Of a stretch of 64,000 bases of DNA, positions 35,170 through 45,154 are shown one piece after another. Under the pieces are notes generated by a model, which was given only the letters and a program-made list of their open reading frames with translations, was not told the origin of the DNA and did not search any database. Source of the stretch: Arthrobacter bussei (GTDB lineage Bacteria > Actinomycetota > Actinomycetes > Actinomycetales > Micrococcaceae); contig NZ_VJXX01000001.1 of assembly GCF_009377195.2 (NCBI RefSeq), forward strand, positions 558,001-622,000, written 5' to 3'. How positions within the stretch are numbered: position 1 is the first letter of the stretch; each line of letters begins with the position of its first letter. Made by a program: the position numbers and the translations under genes.

Positions 35170-36502
35170 CCAGGAGTCACGGATCCGGGCTTCCACGCCC
35201 ACGAGGTCGAGTGTGGCCCTGGTCGACGTCAACAACTTCTACGTCTCCTCCGAGCGGGCTTTCGACCCGTCGCTCGAGGGGAAACCACTGGTCGTCCTGT
35301 CGAACAACGACGGGTGCGTGATCACCCGCAGCGCAGAGGCAAAGGCTCTGGGCATCCCGATGGGGGCCCCGTGGTTCCAGATCGCGGAGCAGGCGAAGGC
35401 ATGGGGACTGCAGGCCCGGTCGAGCAACTACGAGCTGTACGGGGACATGAGCGCCCGGGTCATGGAAGTCCTCGGCCGGCACACGACCGACCTCGAGATC
35501 TACAGCATCGACGAAGCGTTCCTGACCCTCGGCGGTACTCACCGCGAACAACGCACCACCGGCAGGACCATCAAGCAGACGGTGCAGAGGAACACCGGGC
35601 TTCCGGTCTGCGTGGGCATCGCGCCCACGAAGACCCTCGCGAAGCTCGCCAACCGGTGGGCCAAGGGGAACACGAGGCTCGACGGTGTCTGCCACTGGGA
35701 GCTCATCCCGGCCGGGCAGCGTGAGGCGCTCCTGCGCAGGCTGAAGGTCACCGACATCTGGGGGGTCGGCGCCAGGAGCGCTGCACGCCTGAACGCGCTC
35801 GGCATCGACTCGGCGTGGGACCTGACCCAAGCCGATCCGGTGGTGATCCGGAAGAAGTTCTCGGTGGTGCTGATGCGCACCGTGCTCGAACTGCAGGGCA
35901 CGCCCTGCATCACGTCCAACGAGTCCACCGGCAACGAGCAGGTCATGTTCTCCCGGTCCTTCGCTCATCCGGTCAGCACTCCGGAGGCCATGCGGCAGGC
36001 GTTGAGCGTCTACGCCCAGGGAGCTGCGTCACGCCTGGCACGCAAAGACCTCCAGGGCAGAGTACTCACCGCGTTCGCCGGTACCTCACCCTTCAGCACC
36101 GGCACCAGGAGCTCGCCCAGCATCTGCATTCCCTTGCCTGTGCACACCGCTGATCCGCTCGAACTCACACGGGCTGCGCACGGGCTGCTGCCCCTCATCG
36201 AAGAAGGCGTCTCGTACATCCGCGCCGGCGTCATCATCACCGACCTCCAGCCCGTCGGTACACAGGACTCGCTCCTGAACCTCGAGCTGGGCTCGGGCGA
36301 CGACGCGGACCCGGAGGGCGGGAGAGCCGGCGCGAAAGACACCGGCCCGCTGCTCCACGAGATCAGCCGGAGATTCGGGCGCTCTTCCATCGGTCTCGGT
36401 CACGCCGGCCTCAGGGCAGGCTCGGAGTGGACGATGAAGCGCGACATGCTCTCGCCGCACTACACGACGAAGTGGGCGGACCTTCCGGTCGTCAAAGCCT
36501 GA
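35162..36502 (+). CDS. umuC: Y-family translesion DNA polymerase, UmuC type
   Basis: The 446-residue catalytic subunit of a Pol V-like enzyme. The palm motif [14 protein letters not shown] (Asp22) and the SIDEAF pair (Asp117, Glu118) supply the metal-binding carboxylates, so polymerase activity should be intact. A helix-hairpin-helix region ([19 protein letters not shown]) and little-finger domain follow. The usual QLNLF beta-clamp motif is represented only by a degenerate SLLNLEL. The GTG start overlaps umuD. Confidence 0.92.
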   Translation: MSDQESRIRASTPTRSSVALVDVNNFYVSSERAFDPSLEGKPLVVLSNNDGCVITRSAEAKALGIPMGAPWFQIAEQAKAWGLQARSSNYELYGDMSARVMEVLGRHTTDLEIYSIDEAFLTLGGTHREQRTTGRTIKQTVQRNTGLPVCVGIAPTKTLAKLANRWAKGNTRLDGVCHWELIPAGQREALLRRLKVTDIWGVGARSAARLNALGIDSAWDLTQADPVVIRKKFSVVLMRTVLELQGTPCITSNESTGNEQVMFSRSFAHPVSTPEAMRQALSVYAQGAASRLARKDLQGRVLTAFAGTSPFSTGTRSSPSICIPLPVHTADPLELTRAAHGLLPLIEEGVSYIRAGVIITDLQPVGTQDSLLNLELGSGDDADPEGGRAGAKDTGPLLHEISRRFGRSSIGLGHAGLRAGSEWTMKRDMLSPHYTTKWADLPVVKA

Positions 36503-36553
36503 TCGGGCGACCGTCGAGCGACGAACCACCTACGGGATGTCGGGACACGAGAG

Positions 36554-37639
36554 CTACACGTTGAAACGGAATTCCACCACGTCGCCGTCGGACATGACGT
36601 ACTCCTTGCCCTCGATGCGCACCTTGCCCCGGGACTTGGCCTCGCTCATCGAACCGGCATCGATGAGGTCGTCGAAGGAGACGACCTCGGCCTTGATGAA
36701 GCCTCGCTGGAAGTCGGAGTGGATGACACCGGCGGCCTCGGGCGCCGTTGCGCCCTTCTTGATGGTCCACGCGCGGCTCTCCTTCGGGCCCGCCGTCAGG
36801 TAGGTCTGGAGACCGAGGGTGTGGAACCCGACCCGGGCGAGCTGGTCGAGGCCGGACTCCTCCTGGCCGTTCATCTCGAGCATCTCGCGGGCCTCGGCCT
36901 CGTCGAGTTCCACGAGGTCCGCTTCGAGCTTGGCGTCGAGGAAGATGGCGTCGGCGGGAGCGACGAGCTGACTGAGCTCGGCCTGGCGGTGCGCGCTGCC
37001 CAGGACGGCGTCGTCCACGTTGAACACGTAGATGAAGGGTTTGGCCGTGAGCAGGCTGAGCTCGCGGAGGTGCTCCATCTCCAGCTTGTCGCTCGCGACG
37101 GAGGAGAAGATCGTGTCGCCGCGTTCGAGCACGGCCTGCGCCGCCTGCATCGCGGCCAGCTGGGCGGCCTCGCGCTTCTTGATCTTCACTTCCTTCTCGA
37201 CGCGCGGGATCGCCTTCTCGAGCGTCTGCAGGTCGGCGAGGATGAGCTCGGTGTTGATGGTCTCCATGTCCGAGCGCGGATCCACCTTGCCGTCCACGTG
37301 GATGACATCGGGATCGTCGAACACGCGGATCACCTGGGCGATCGCCTCTGCCTCGCGGATGTTGGCGAGGAACTGGTTGCCGAGGCCCTCGCCCTCGGAC
37401 GCGCCCTTCACGATGCCCGCGATGTCCACGAAGGACACCGTCGCCGGGAGGAGCTGCTTCGAGCTGAAGACCTCGGCGAGCTTGGCAAGGCGCGGATCGG
37501 GAAGGCTGACCACCCCGACATTCGGCTCGATGGTCGCGAACGGGTAGTTCGCCGCCAGCACGTTGTTGCGCGTCAGCGCGTTGAAGAGAGTTGATTTGCC
37601 GACGTTGGGCAGTCCGACGATGCCGATAGTAAGAGCCAC
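36554..37639 (-). CDS. ychF: Redox-regulated ATPase YchF (OBG family)
   Basis: The 361-residue OBG-family NTPase has G1 [12 protein letters not shown] at residues 8-19, G3 [16 protein letters not shown], the NVDD-type specificity motif, and a C-terminal TGS domain ending [16 protein letters not shown]. YchF proteins prefer ATP and bind ribosomes. I chose the GTG at 37639, which gives the family's usual length; a TAGACT -10 box lies eight bases upstream (37648-37653). The frame is open far upstream but that part is antisense to rmuC. Confidence 0.95.
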   Translation of the reverse strand: MALTIGIVGLPNVGKSTLFNALTRNNVLAANYPFATIEPNVGVVSLPDPRLAKLAEVFSSKQLLPATVSFVDIAGIVKGASEGEGLGNQFLANIREAEAIAQVIRVFDDPDVIHVDGKVDPRSDMETINTELILADLQTLEKAIPRVEKEVKIKKREAAQLAAMQAAQAVLERGDTIFSSVASDKLEMEHLRELSLLTAKPFIYVFNVDDAVLGSAHRQAELSQLVAPADAIFLDAKLEADLVELDEAEAREMLEMNGQEESGLDQLARVGFHTLGLQTYLTAGPKESRAWTIKKGATAPEAAGVIHSDFQRGFIKAEVVSFDDLIDAGSMSEAKSRGKVRIEGKEYVMSDGDVVEFRFNV

Positions 37640-37722
37640 GGGAGACAAGTCTACCGGGCCTCGAAGGACCGTCCTCCGGTGTGGTGGGCCTGAATGTCGG
37701 AGGTTCCTGCGACAGTGTGGGC

Positions 37723-39069
37723 ATGAGCACCACCGCCGTCCTTCTCGTCCTCCTCGCCTTCGTCCTCGGCTGCGCCGTGGGCGCCTTCCTCGTCGCCCGC
37801 ACCCAGCGCACCCGTGCCGAGGAGCTCCGGACCGAGCTCGACGACGCCACCGCCCGCCTCGGCAGGACGACGACGGACCTGGCGGCCGCCTCCGCACAAC
37901 GGGACCTCCTGCAGCAGCACAACCGCGAACTGTCGGGGAAGACCTCGACGGACCAGGAGGTGCTGCGGGCCCTGGCCCCTGTCGCGGAGAAGCTTTCCCA
38001 GGTCCAGCGCCAGGTCGGCCTGCTGGAGCGCGACCGCGTGGAGCAGTACGGACAGCTCGCCCGGCAGCTCGAGGAAGCCCGGGTGGTCGACGCGCGGCTG
38101 CTCTCGACGACGCACTCGCTGGCGGGGGCACTGCGCAGCACCAGCGCCCGCGGCCAGTGGGGCGAGGTACAGCTGCGCCGTGTCGTCGAGGCTGCCGGGA
38201 TGCTCTCCCGCGTCGACTTCATCGAGCAGGTCTCCTTCGACGGGAGCGAGGGCGGGGACCGCGCACGGCCGGACATGGTGGTGCAACTGCCCGGCGACAA
38301 GCAACTGGTGATCGATGCGAAGGTGCCGCTCAGCGCCTTCCTCACCGCCCAGGAACTGGACGGCAGGTCCGCCGACTGGGCAGAGGCGGACGCAGCAGCC
38401 CTCGAGGCGCGGCGCTCCGAACTGCTGCGCCGGCATGGGAAGGCGCTGCGCGCGCACGTCGATGCTCTGGCGAAGAAGAAGTACTGGGAGGGCGCCGCGA
38501 ACTCCCCCGAGCTGGTCATCTGCTTCATCCCCGTCGAGTCGATCCTGTCCGAGGCGCTGCGTGCCGATCCCGAACTACTCGACTATGCCTTCTCGAGGAA
38601 CGTGGCCCTGGCCTCTCCTATCTCGCTTCTCGGGATCCTCAAGGGCGCCGCGTTCAGCTGGCGGCAGGCCGTCCTCACGGACAATGCCCGGGAGCTCTTC
38701 GATCTCTCCAAGCAGCTCTACGAACGGCTCGGGACGATGGGCGGCCACGTGACGCGTCTCGGGGCATCGCTCAAGACCTCGGTGGAGCGCTACAACTCCT
38801 TTGTCGGCGCACTCGAATCGAGGGTCCTGCCGACTGCACGGCGTATCGGCGCTTTCGACTCCGCCTCACTCGATGCGGTGGATGCTGCGGTCGACGGGGC
38901 ACATGACGGCCCGGAAGGCTCACAGGGCGCTGGAGTGAGCCTGCTCGGTCACGCCCGTGCGCAGCGCGCGGGCAGCAGCGCTGCGGGTTCGGCCCAGCCC
39001 GCTGCGACCATCGACGCGACGCCTCGATCCCTGACGGCCCATGAACTGCTCGAGGGTACCGCGGGTTGA
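37723..39069 (+). CDS. rmuC: DNA recombination protein RmuC
   Basis: The 448-residue protein has an N-terminal transmembrane helix, a coiled coil (about residues 30-120), then the RmuC nuclease-like core with PDMVVQLPGDKQLVIDAKVP (Asp...DAK of the PD-(D/E)XK fold), RAHVDALAKKKYW and the VESILSEAL segment. RmuC limits inversions between short repeats. It diverges from ychF by 83 bases. Length is near the family norm (E. coli 475). Confidence 0.93.
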   Translation: MSTTAVLLVLLAFVLGCAVGAFLVARTQRTRAEELRTELDDATARLGRTTTDLAAASAQRDLLQQHNRELSGKTSTDQEVLRALAPVAEKLSQVQRQVGLLERDRVEQYGQLARQLEEARVVDARLLSTTHSLAGALRSTSARGQWGEVQLRRVVEAAGMLSRVDFIEQVSFDGSEGGDRARPDMVVQLPGDKQLVIDAKVPLSAFLTAQELDGRSADWAEADAAALEARRSELLRRHGKALRAHVDALAKKKYWEGAANSPELVICFIPVESILSEALRADPELLDYAFSRNVALASPISLLGILKGAAFSWRQAVLTDNARELFDLSKQLYERLGTMGGHVTRLGASLKTSVERYNSFVGALESRVLPTARRIGAFDSASLDAVDAAVDGAHDGPEGSQGAGVSLLGHARAQRAGSSAAGSAQPAATIDATPRSLTAHELLEGTAG

Positions 39070-39123
39070 TGTGCCGGTCGGTACCGAGGACTCTGGCGGG
39101 TCCGACGCGGACCGGGACCTCGC

Positions 39124-39149
39124 CGGCCGCCGACGTCGAGCGGCGGCCG
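39124..39149. terminator. Hairpin between rmuC and ispH
   Basis: A perfect 9-bp stem (39124-39132 with 39141-39149, eight-base loop) lies in the gap between the convergent genes. No U-tract. Confidence 0.5.
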
Positions 39150-39165
39150 TGGAACGCGTCGAAGC

Positions 39166-40263
39166 CTAGTTGAGCGAGCCGCGATCCTGCCGGGGACCGC
39201 GACCGCCGCGGCCCTGCGAGGGATCGCCCATCGCCTTCAGCGCGGCGCGGATCTCCTTGGGCAGGGAGAAGATGATGTCCTCCTCGGCAGTGACGACCTC
39301 CTCGACGTCCCCGTAGCCGTAGTCGGCGAGGAGCCGCAGGACGTCCTGGACGAGGTTCTCGGGGACGGAGGCACCCGACGAGATGCCCACGGTCGCCACA
39401 CCCTCGAACCAGGACTCGTCCACCTCGTTCGCGAAGTCGACCCGGTGTGACGCCTTGGCTCCGTACTCCAGCGCGACCTCCACCAGGCGGACCGAGTTCG
39501 AGGAATTGGCCGACCCGACCACGATCACCAGGTCCGACTCCGGGGCGATCTTCTTGATGGCGGCCTGGCGATTCGACGTCGCGTAGCAGATGTCATCGCT
39601 GGGCGGATCCTGCAGGGTGGGAAAACGCTCCTTCAGGAGGTTGACCGTCATCATGGTCTCGTCGACGCTCAAGGTCGTCTGCGAGAGCCAGATGAGCCGT
39701 TCCGGATCGCGGACCTGCACCTTATCGACGTCCTCCGGACCGTTGACGATCTGGATGTGCTCGGGTGCCTCACCGGCGGTGCCCTCCACCTCCTCGTGGC
39801 CTTCGTGGCCGATCAGGAGGATGTCGAAGTCGTCGCGGGCGAAGCGCTGCGCCTCCTTGTGCACCTTCGTGACGAGGGGGCAGGTGGCGTCGATCGTGCG
39901 CAGTCCGCGATCCTCTGCCGACTGCACGACGGCGGGCGAGACTCCGTGCGCCGAGAAGACCACCAGAGCGCCCTCGGGGACCTCGTCCGTCTCGTCGACG
40001 AACACTGCGCCCTTCGCCTCGAGAGTGGAGACGACGTGCAGGTTGTGGACGATCTGCTTGCGCACGTATACCGGAGGCCCGTAGTGCTCGAGGGCCTTCT
40101 CGACGGCGATCACGGCGCGGTCGACGCCGGCACAGTACCCGCGCGGCGCTGCGAGCAGCACCTTCCTCGGTCCCGCCACGGTCGCGGCCGCGGCGACGTC
40201 CTCCGGGGAGCGGCGTCGGCGCGGGATGGTGGGCATGGGGACCTGAACGGTGGTACTGGTCAT
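39166..40263 (-). CDS. ispH: 4-hydroxy-3-methylbut-2-enyl diphosphate reductase
   Basis: The 365-residue iron-sulfur enzyme performs the last step of the MEP isoprenoid pathway. Cluster ligands are Cys44 (APRGYCAGV), Cys128 ([11 protein letters not shown]) and Cys226 ([11 protein letters not shown]). The substrate residues of the SAHGVSP and HEEVEGT segments are present. A 30-residue Arg-rich N-terminal extension and a Gly/Arg-rich tail flank the core. The ATG at 40263 is supported by a -10 box six bases upstream. Confidence 0.96.
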   Translation of the reverse strand: MTSTTVQVPMPTIPRRRRSPEDVAAAATVAGPRKVLLAAPRGYCAGVDRAVIAVEKALEHYGPPVYVRKQIVHNLHVVSTLEAKGAVFVDETDEVPEGALVVFSAHGVSPAVVQSAEDRGLRTIDATCPLVTKVHKEAQRFARDDFDILLIGHEGHEEVEGTAGEAPEHIQIVNGPEDVDKVQVRDPERLIWLSQTTLSVDETMMTVNLLKERFPTLQDPPSDDICYATSNRQAAIKKIAPESDLVIVVGSANSSNSVRLVEVALEYGAKASHRVDFANEVDESWFEGVATVGISSGASVPENLVQDVLRLLADYGYGDVEEVVTAEEDIIFSLPKEIRAALKAMGDPSQGRGGRGPRQDRGSLN

Positions 40264-40269
40264 GCCCTG

Positions 40270-40275
40270 ATTCTA
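40270..40275 (-). promoter_or_regulatory. -10 box of ispH (leaderless)
   Basis: Minus-strand TAGAAT, one base from consensus, ends six bases before the ispH ATG. Confidence 0.55.
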
Positions 40276-40325
40276 CCGGGTCCGGGGCAGACGCCCGGCT
40301 GATCTCCGTACCGCTCCCCTGTGAG

Positions 40326-41168
40326 CTAAGCCCTACGCCGGCGCCCGGCGACGAGCTGGAGAACGACTCCGAGCACGAGAACGACGAGGCCCCCGACGAG
40401 CACGGGCAGGCTGGACACCGCGATGTCGGCACCTGCACGTTCGGCGAGACCCCGCACGAAGACGTCTGCGATCGCGCTCGTACCGGGGGCCCGGGCAGCG
40501 GCGGCCGGGACCCACTCGCGTGCGAGCAGCCCCAGCACCCCGATGACCAGCACGCCGGCGCCGAGCAACGCCACGGTGGTACCCCGCCGCCGGGCGGCCA
40601 GCAGCGCCAGGACGGCGAGGATGCCCGCACCGGCGAGATACAGCGCCCAGGACTGCACGACATCGGCGACCCCGCTCAGCAGCCCGCCGCGCTCGATCGA
40701 CCCGATGTCGATCGTCGTGTCCTCCGGGAGCGGGACGTCCACGCCGAGGCCGCCGCCGATGCCGTCGGCGACCAGCTGCACGACGGGTCCGAGATCGAGT
40801 GTCAGGACGGCCGGGGCGGGTTCGGCGGCGTCGGGCGCCTGGGCGAAGGTGAAGGCGTGGGACAGGCGGAGCGTCTCCGACCAGGCTGCCGGATAGCCGG
40901 ACGCCTCCGTGACGGCCCCGGCCGCGTTGCGGACGAGGGGCTCGACGAAGGAATCGAGCCGATCCGGCAGACCCGTACGACCCGTCACCTCCTCCACGAG
41001 CGAGTCCGACAGTGCCATCTGGAAGTCGGCGTCCTCCGCGAGGGGGGCAGCGAGCGCGACGAAACCCGATTCCTGCACGAGGTTCTCGTCGATCCAGGCC
41101 GAGGCCAGGCCTATCGCCGCGGCGCACAGCGCAAGGAAGGCGAGCAGGGCAGAGAGGAGGGTCCGCAT
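40326..41168 (-). CDS. Membrane protein with a large external domain, conserved hypothetical
   Basis: The 280-residue protein has an N-terminal helix (about 5-25), an extracellular region of about 150 residues with no cysteines, then three helices around 185-205, 210-230 and 250-272. A basic C-terminus (GRRRRA) ends inside. Similar two-part proteins occur between ispH and xseA in related genomes. Function unknown. The ATG at 41168 gives a sensible signal anchor. Confidence 0.65.
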   Translation of the reverse strand: MRTLLSALLAFLALCAAAIGLASAWIDENLVQESGFVALAAPLAEDADFQMALSDSLVEEVTGRTGLPDRLDSFVEPLVRNAAGAVTEASGYPAAWSETLRLSHAFTFAQAPDAAEPAPAVLTLDLGPVVQLVADGIGGGLGVDVPLPEDTTIDIGSIERGGLLSGVADVVQSWALYLAGAGILAVLALLAARRRGTTVALLGAGVLVIGVLGLLAREWVPAAAARAPGTSAIADVFVRGLAERAGADIAVSSLPVLVGGLVVLVLGVVLQLVAGRRRRA

Positions 41169-41370
41169 GAGGTCCTTAGGCTGGAGGTCCAACCCACGAT
41201 TATGCCTGTTCCCTGCAGAGGTGGCCCATCGCGACCGGCCGATGGCGGTAGCCTCGAAACGCACATAGCCGCTGACCGTCCGACGTCCCGGGGGTCGCGG
41301 ATGATACAGATGAAAGCTGCCGCTCTCCGACCGGGACGGCGTGCCGCACCACCAGGAGGACAGGACACCG

Positions 41371-42693
41371 ATGACGAGCGAGCACGTGCGGTCACCCGCG
41401 CCCTCGGCCGGCGCAGCTTCCACGGTGCCCGCGACGGCGGCGGAGACCTCCCCTGATGCGCCATGGCCCCTGCATCTGCTGTCGGAGAAGCTGAAGGCCC
41501 ATATCGAGCGCGCCCCGGCTGCGTGGGTCGAAGGCCAGGTCATCGAACTTAACCGCCGGGCGAGCATGTGCTACATCACCCTGCGCGACGTCGATTCCGA
41601 GGTCTCCCTCTCCCTGTCCGTCTACGGGACCGTCATGGACCGCGTGTCCTCCCCCCTCGAGCGGGGCTCGCGCGTCGTCGCGCGGCTCCGGCCGGACTTC
41701 TGGGTGAAGACGGGCCGCCTCTCGATGCAGACGATCGACATCAGGCCGGTGGGCATTGGTGACCTCCTCGCCCGCATCGAACGCCTGCGCCAGGCGCTGG
41801 CGGCGGAGGGGCTCTTCTCCGCAGCACGCAAGAAGCCACTGCCGCTGCTCCCGCACCGGATCGGCCTCATCACAGGGCGTGATTCGGACGCCATGAAGGA
41901 CGTGATGCGCAACGCCGCGCTCAGGTGGCCCGCGGTCGAGTTCGAGGTCAGGGAGGTCGCGGTCCAGGGCGTCAGCAGCGTCGCGCAGGTCTCCGCCGCG
42001 CTGGCCCAGCTCGACGCCGATCCGCGCGTCGACGTCATCATCATCGCCCGCGGTGGCGGAGCGCTCGAGGATCTGCTGCCCTTCAGCGACGAATCCCTCG
42101 TCCGCGCGGTCGCGAAGGCTTCGACACCCGTCGTCAGCGCCATCGGTCACGAGGCGGACCGCCCACTGCTCGATGAGGTCGCCGACCTCAGGGCCTCCAC
42201 GCCCACCGACGCAGCGAAGCGCGTGGTCCCGGACGTGACCGAGGAACTCGGGCGCATCCGCCAGGCGCGCGGAGCACTAGAGCGGTCGATCAGGGTCCTC
42301 GTCCACCGCGAGGGCGAAAGCCTGGCGAACATCCGGTCGCGGCCGTCGCTCGCGAAGCCTGAGGGAATGATCGATGTCCGGGAAGCCGACGTCGGGCGCC
42401 TCCGCTCCCGGGCTCTGCGCTGCACCACGGCAGCCGTGGAGCGTGAGGCCGACGCAGTCCTCCATCTCCGCGAGCGGGTCAGGTCCCTGTCCCCCCAGAA
42501 GACGCTCGACCGCGGCTACGCCGTCGTGCAGACTGCGGCCGGGCACGTGGTGACCGACCCCTCGGAGGTGGCCGCCGGCGACGCGCTGCGGATCAGGGTG
42601 GCGGGTGGCCGGTTCGGCGTGACGGCGACTGACGCGGCGGGTGGTACAGATGATGGAGCGACGGACCGGAGATCGTCCGACGGGCCGCCCTGA
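41371..42693 (+). CDS. xseA: Exodeoxyribonuclease VII large subunit
   Basis: The 440-residue subunit has an N-terminal OB fold ([20 protein letters not shown]) and the catalytic exonuclease VII core with [30 protein letters not shown] and [18 protein letters not shown] coiled coil for XseB binding follows, and [12 protein letters not shown] near the C-terminus. The complex degrades single-stranded DNA. The ribosome site AGGAGGA precedes the ATG at 41371. Confidence 0.95.
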   Translation: MTSEHVRSPAPSAGAASTVPATAAETSPDAPWPLHLLSEKLKAHIERAPAAWVEGQVIELNRRASMCYITLRDVDSEVSLSLSVYGTVMDRVSSPLERGSRVVARLRPDFWVKTGRLSMQTIDIRPVGIGDLLARIERLRQALAAEGLFSAARKKPLPLLPHRIGLITGRDSDAMKDVMRNAALRWPAVEFEVREVAVQGVSSVAQVSAALAQLDADPRVDVIIIARGGGALEDLLPFSDESLVRAVAKASTPVVSAIGHEADRPLLDEVADLRASTPTDAAKRVVPDVTEELGRIRQARGALERSIRVLVHREGESLANIRSRPSLAKPEGMIDVREADVGRLRSRALRCTTAAVEREADAVLHLRERVRSLSPQKTLDRGYAVVQTAAGHVVTDPSEVAAGDALRIRVAGGRFGVTATDAAGGTDDGATDRRSSDGPP

Positions 42694-42814
42694 CCCTGCT
42701 CCACAACGAAGACCACAGAAGCCAGGACGACCAGCGCGACCTGCCCCCCCCCGCGGCACGGCGTACGGGATCAGAACCCGGACCGCAGCACAGCGACATG
42801 ACGAGGAACCTGAG

Positions 42815-43051
42815 ATGACAGAGAGCACGACGTCGGCCCCCGACCCCGCAGCGGTGGACACGCTGTCCTACGAGCAGGCTCGGGAGGAACTCGTGGCAGT
42901 GGTGGCCAGGCTCGAGGCGGGCGGCGTGAGCCTCGAGGAGTCCCTGGCTCTGTGGGAGCGCGGGGAGGCACTCGCCGACCGCTGCGAATCCTGGCTCGAA
43001 GGTGCGAAGGTCCGCCTGGCGGCTGCCCGGGACAGGGCCGAGGGACAGTAG
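42815..43051 (+). CDS. xseB: Exodeoxyribonuclease VII small subunit
   Basis: The 78-residue helical subunit has the family core [20 protein letters not shown] followed by [15 protein letters not shown]. The ATG at 42815 is preceded by GAGGAA. The 121-base gap after xseA contains a run of nine C (42744-42752). The product binds XseA and is required for activity. Confidence 0.93.
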   Translation: MTESTTSAPDPAAVDTLSYEQAREELVAVVARLEAGGVSLEESLALWERGEALADRCESWLEGAKVRLAAARDRAEGQ

Positions 43052-43355
43052 CGCCCGCATCAGCGATCCTGCCGATCCGATCGATCCGATGACCACGAGG
43101 CTGGACGGTGACGCGGTCGCGGCGACCTACGACCTCGTCGCGCAACGCTGGAGTACAGCTCGGCCCGTGCTCAATCCACGGCGCTGACGGGTGCGGTGAC
43201 GGGCGCGTCCGTCCGGTCCATGCCCGGCTCTGAATTTGCCTCCAGAACCCGCGTCCCGGATCCGGGTACCAGCGCGGTACGGCATGCGGTCCGATCCGGT
43301 CCGTGGACGCGGTCGGGGGCGCAGGGATGCGTCGGGCCGGGATGCGCCGAGCCGG
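43052..43355. other. Intergenic stretch with a possible gene remnant
   Basis: Right after xseB, bases 43089-43187 read MTTRLDGDAVAATYDLVAQR and then stop after 32 residues. The AATYDLVAQRW part resembles the start of SAM methyltransferases, but the match is short and could be chance. A direct repeat GATCCGATC/GATCCGATG precedes it. The remainder has no recognisable gene. Confidence 0.25.
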
Positions 43356-44192
43356 CTAGGTGCTGTGCGGCGCGTCCGGATCGGCCGGGGCGCGCTGACG
43401 GCGTTCCTCGATCAGCTCCTTGCTGCGGACCAGCCGCAGCAGCGTCACCAGCACGAGGCCGCCCAGCATGTTGAACAGCAGGGTGTAGCCGAACCAGCCG
43501 AGCCACTGGCCGTAGGTGATGTCGGCGCCCGAATGGATGGCGCCGAAGATCAGCAGGGAATCCAGGATGGAGTGGAAGAGCTGGAGCCCGGCCAGCAGGA
43601 AGCCGCCGATCATCGTGGCGACGATCCGGGCGACGTCGTCGTCGGTGCCCTGCTGCATCCGGCTCATGAGGGTGATGGTGCTGCCGCCGAGGACTGCGAG
43701 CGCCACGGTCTGCAGGGAGAACGGCGCGTCGACGTAGTGGTGCGCGCTCTCCGAGACCGTCTCCGACCACTGCGGGAACGCCTGCATGATGATCCAGACG
43801 AACACCCAGCCGCCCGCGAGGTTCGCGACGAGGGTGCCGCCCCAGAGCTTGGTGAGCTGGACGACGCTGCCCTCCTTCGCGACGACGGCGGCCACCGGAA
43901 GGAGGAAGTTCTCCGTGAACAGCTCGCTGTGCGCGAGGAGGAGGGCCACGAGGCCGATGCCGAAGGCGAGTCCCGCGAGCAGCTCGTTGCCGGTCTCGTG
44001 GAGTACCGCGAGGTAGGCCATGATGCCGAGCCCGATCTCGAAGCCACCGAAGACCCCGGTCACGAGGATGTTCCTTATGGTGCGGTGGAGACGCTCCGCG
44101 CCCTCGATCACCGTGGCGTCGAAGGACTCCTTCAGTTCGTCCTCGACGGGCGCATCCGACTCACCGAGTTCGCGCCGGCGTTCCTCGCTCAT
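43356..44192 (-). CDS. Formate/nitrite transporter (FNT) family protein
   Basis: The 278-residue protein has the FNT fold: six helices, an amphipathic N-terminus, and paired half-helix loops such as LLAHSELFTENFL and LFHSILDSLLIFGAI. It is closest to the YfdC-type branch with the N-terminal charged extension (RRELGESDAPVEDELKES). Substrate is probably a small monovalent anion; formate or nitrite is not proven. It follows the PPK2 gene by 61 bases on the same strand. Confidence 0.82.
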   Translation of the reverse strand: MSEERRRELGESDAPVEDELKESFDATVIEGAERLHRTIRNILVTGVFGGFEIGLGIMAYLAVLHETGNELLAGLAFGIGLVALLLAHSELFTENFLLPVAAVVAKEGSVVQLTKLWGGTLVANLAGGWVFVWIIMQAFPQWSETVSESAHHYVDAPFSLQTVALAVLGGSTITLMSRMQQGTDDDVARIVATMIGGFLLAGLQLFHSILDSLLIFGAIHSGADITYGQWLGWFGYTLLFNMLGGLVLVTLLRLVRSKELIEERRQRAPADPDAPHST

Positions 44193-44253
44193 GGTGCCCG
44201 TCCGTCCTTGGTCGCCCCGCTCCCGGGTGAGGGTCCCGCCCGGCAGTCAGCAG

Positions 44254-45108
44254 TCAGGTGGCGGCGAGGCGCTGCTTCTCTGCCTCGACGTCGAACGTGG
44301 CGCGGGGCCAGCTCAACTGCATGTCCTCGAGCGTAGCGGTCAGCAGCCGCTGCACCGCGAGCCGGGCATACCACTTGCGTTCTGCGGGAACCACGAACCA
44401 GGGGGCCTCCGGGGTGCTCGTGCGCTCGACGGCGCGTTGGTAGGCCTCCTGGTACTGGTCCCAGTACCCGCGCTCGTCGACGTCGCCCGGGTTGTACTTC
44501 CAGTACTTGTCCTTGCGCTCGAGGCGCTCGGCGAGCCGGGCCTTCTGCTCGTCCCTGCCGATGTGCAGCATGACCTTCAGCACGCGCGTCCCGGACGCCG
44601 CCACCTCCGCCTCGAACCGGCGGATGGCCCCGTACCGCTTCTCGATCTCCTCCGCGGGGGACAACCCCCGCACCCGGTGGATGAGCACGTCCTCGTAGTG
44701 CGACCTGTCGAAGACGCCGATCATGCCGGGCCTCGGGAGCTGGTGCCGGATGCGCCACAGGAAGGAGTGCCTGCGCTCCTCCTCGCTCGGCGCCTTGAAC
44801 GCATGGTGCTGGACGCCCTGCGGATCGACGAGCCCGACGACGTGGCGCACGATCCCGCCCTTGCCCGAGGTGTCCATCCCCTGCAGGACGAGCAGCACGG
44901 CGATCTCGCTGCCGGCCCGGCTCTCGGCGAACAGCTTCTCCTGCAGGGACGAGAGGACCTCCCCGCCGTCCGCCAGCGCCGCGGCACCCTTCTTCTTCCC
45001 GCCGTCGAACCCGGGGGTCGAGTGCGGGTCGACGGCGGCGAGGGAGAAGTCCGGCCCCGCGAGGAGGAGCCTGCGCATCTCGTCGGCGGTATCGTCTGGT
45101 GACGCCAT
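44254..45108 (-). CDS. Polyphosphate kinase 2 family protein
   Basis: The 284-residue kinase transfers phosphate between polyphosphate and nucleotides. It has Walker A VLQGMDTSGKGG, the Asp/Arg motif GVFDRSHYEDVLIHRV, the lid with KLxLRKD-like RLERKDKYWKYNPGD, and the ERTSTPEAPW loop. One PPK2 domain, so probably class I or III; nucleotide preference cannot be read off. AGGAGG precedes the ATG. Its neighbours are the aminotransferase upstream and the FNT transporter downstream. Confidence 0.9.
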   Translation of the reverse strand: MASPDDTADEMRRLLLAGPDFSLAAVDPHSTPGFDGGKKKGAAALADGGEVLSSLQEKLFAESRAGSEIAVLLVLQGMDTSGKGGIVRHVVGLVDPQGVQHHAFKAPSEEERRHSFLWRIRHQLPRPGMIGVFDRSHYEDVLIHRVRGLSPAEEIEKRYGAIRRFEAEVAASGTRVLKVMLHIGRDEQKARLAERLERKDKYWKYNPGDVDERGYWDQYQEAYQRAVERTSTPEAPWFVVPAERKWYARLAVQRLLTATLEDMQLSWPRATFDVEAEKQRLAAT

Positions 45109-45154
45109 GGGTCCTCCTGGGGTGGGGCGGGACGGGCTGCGGGCCCGCCCGCGG

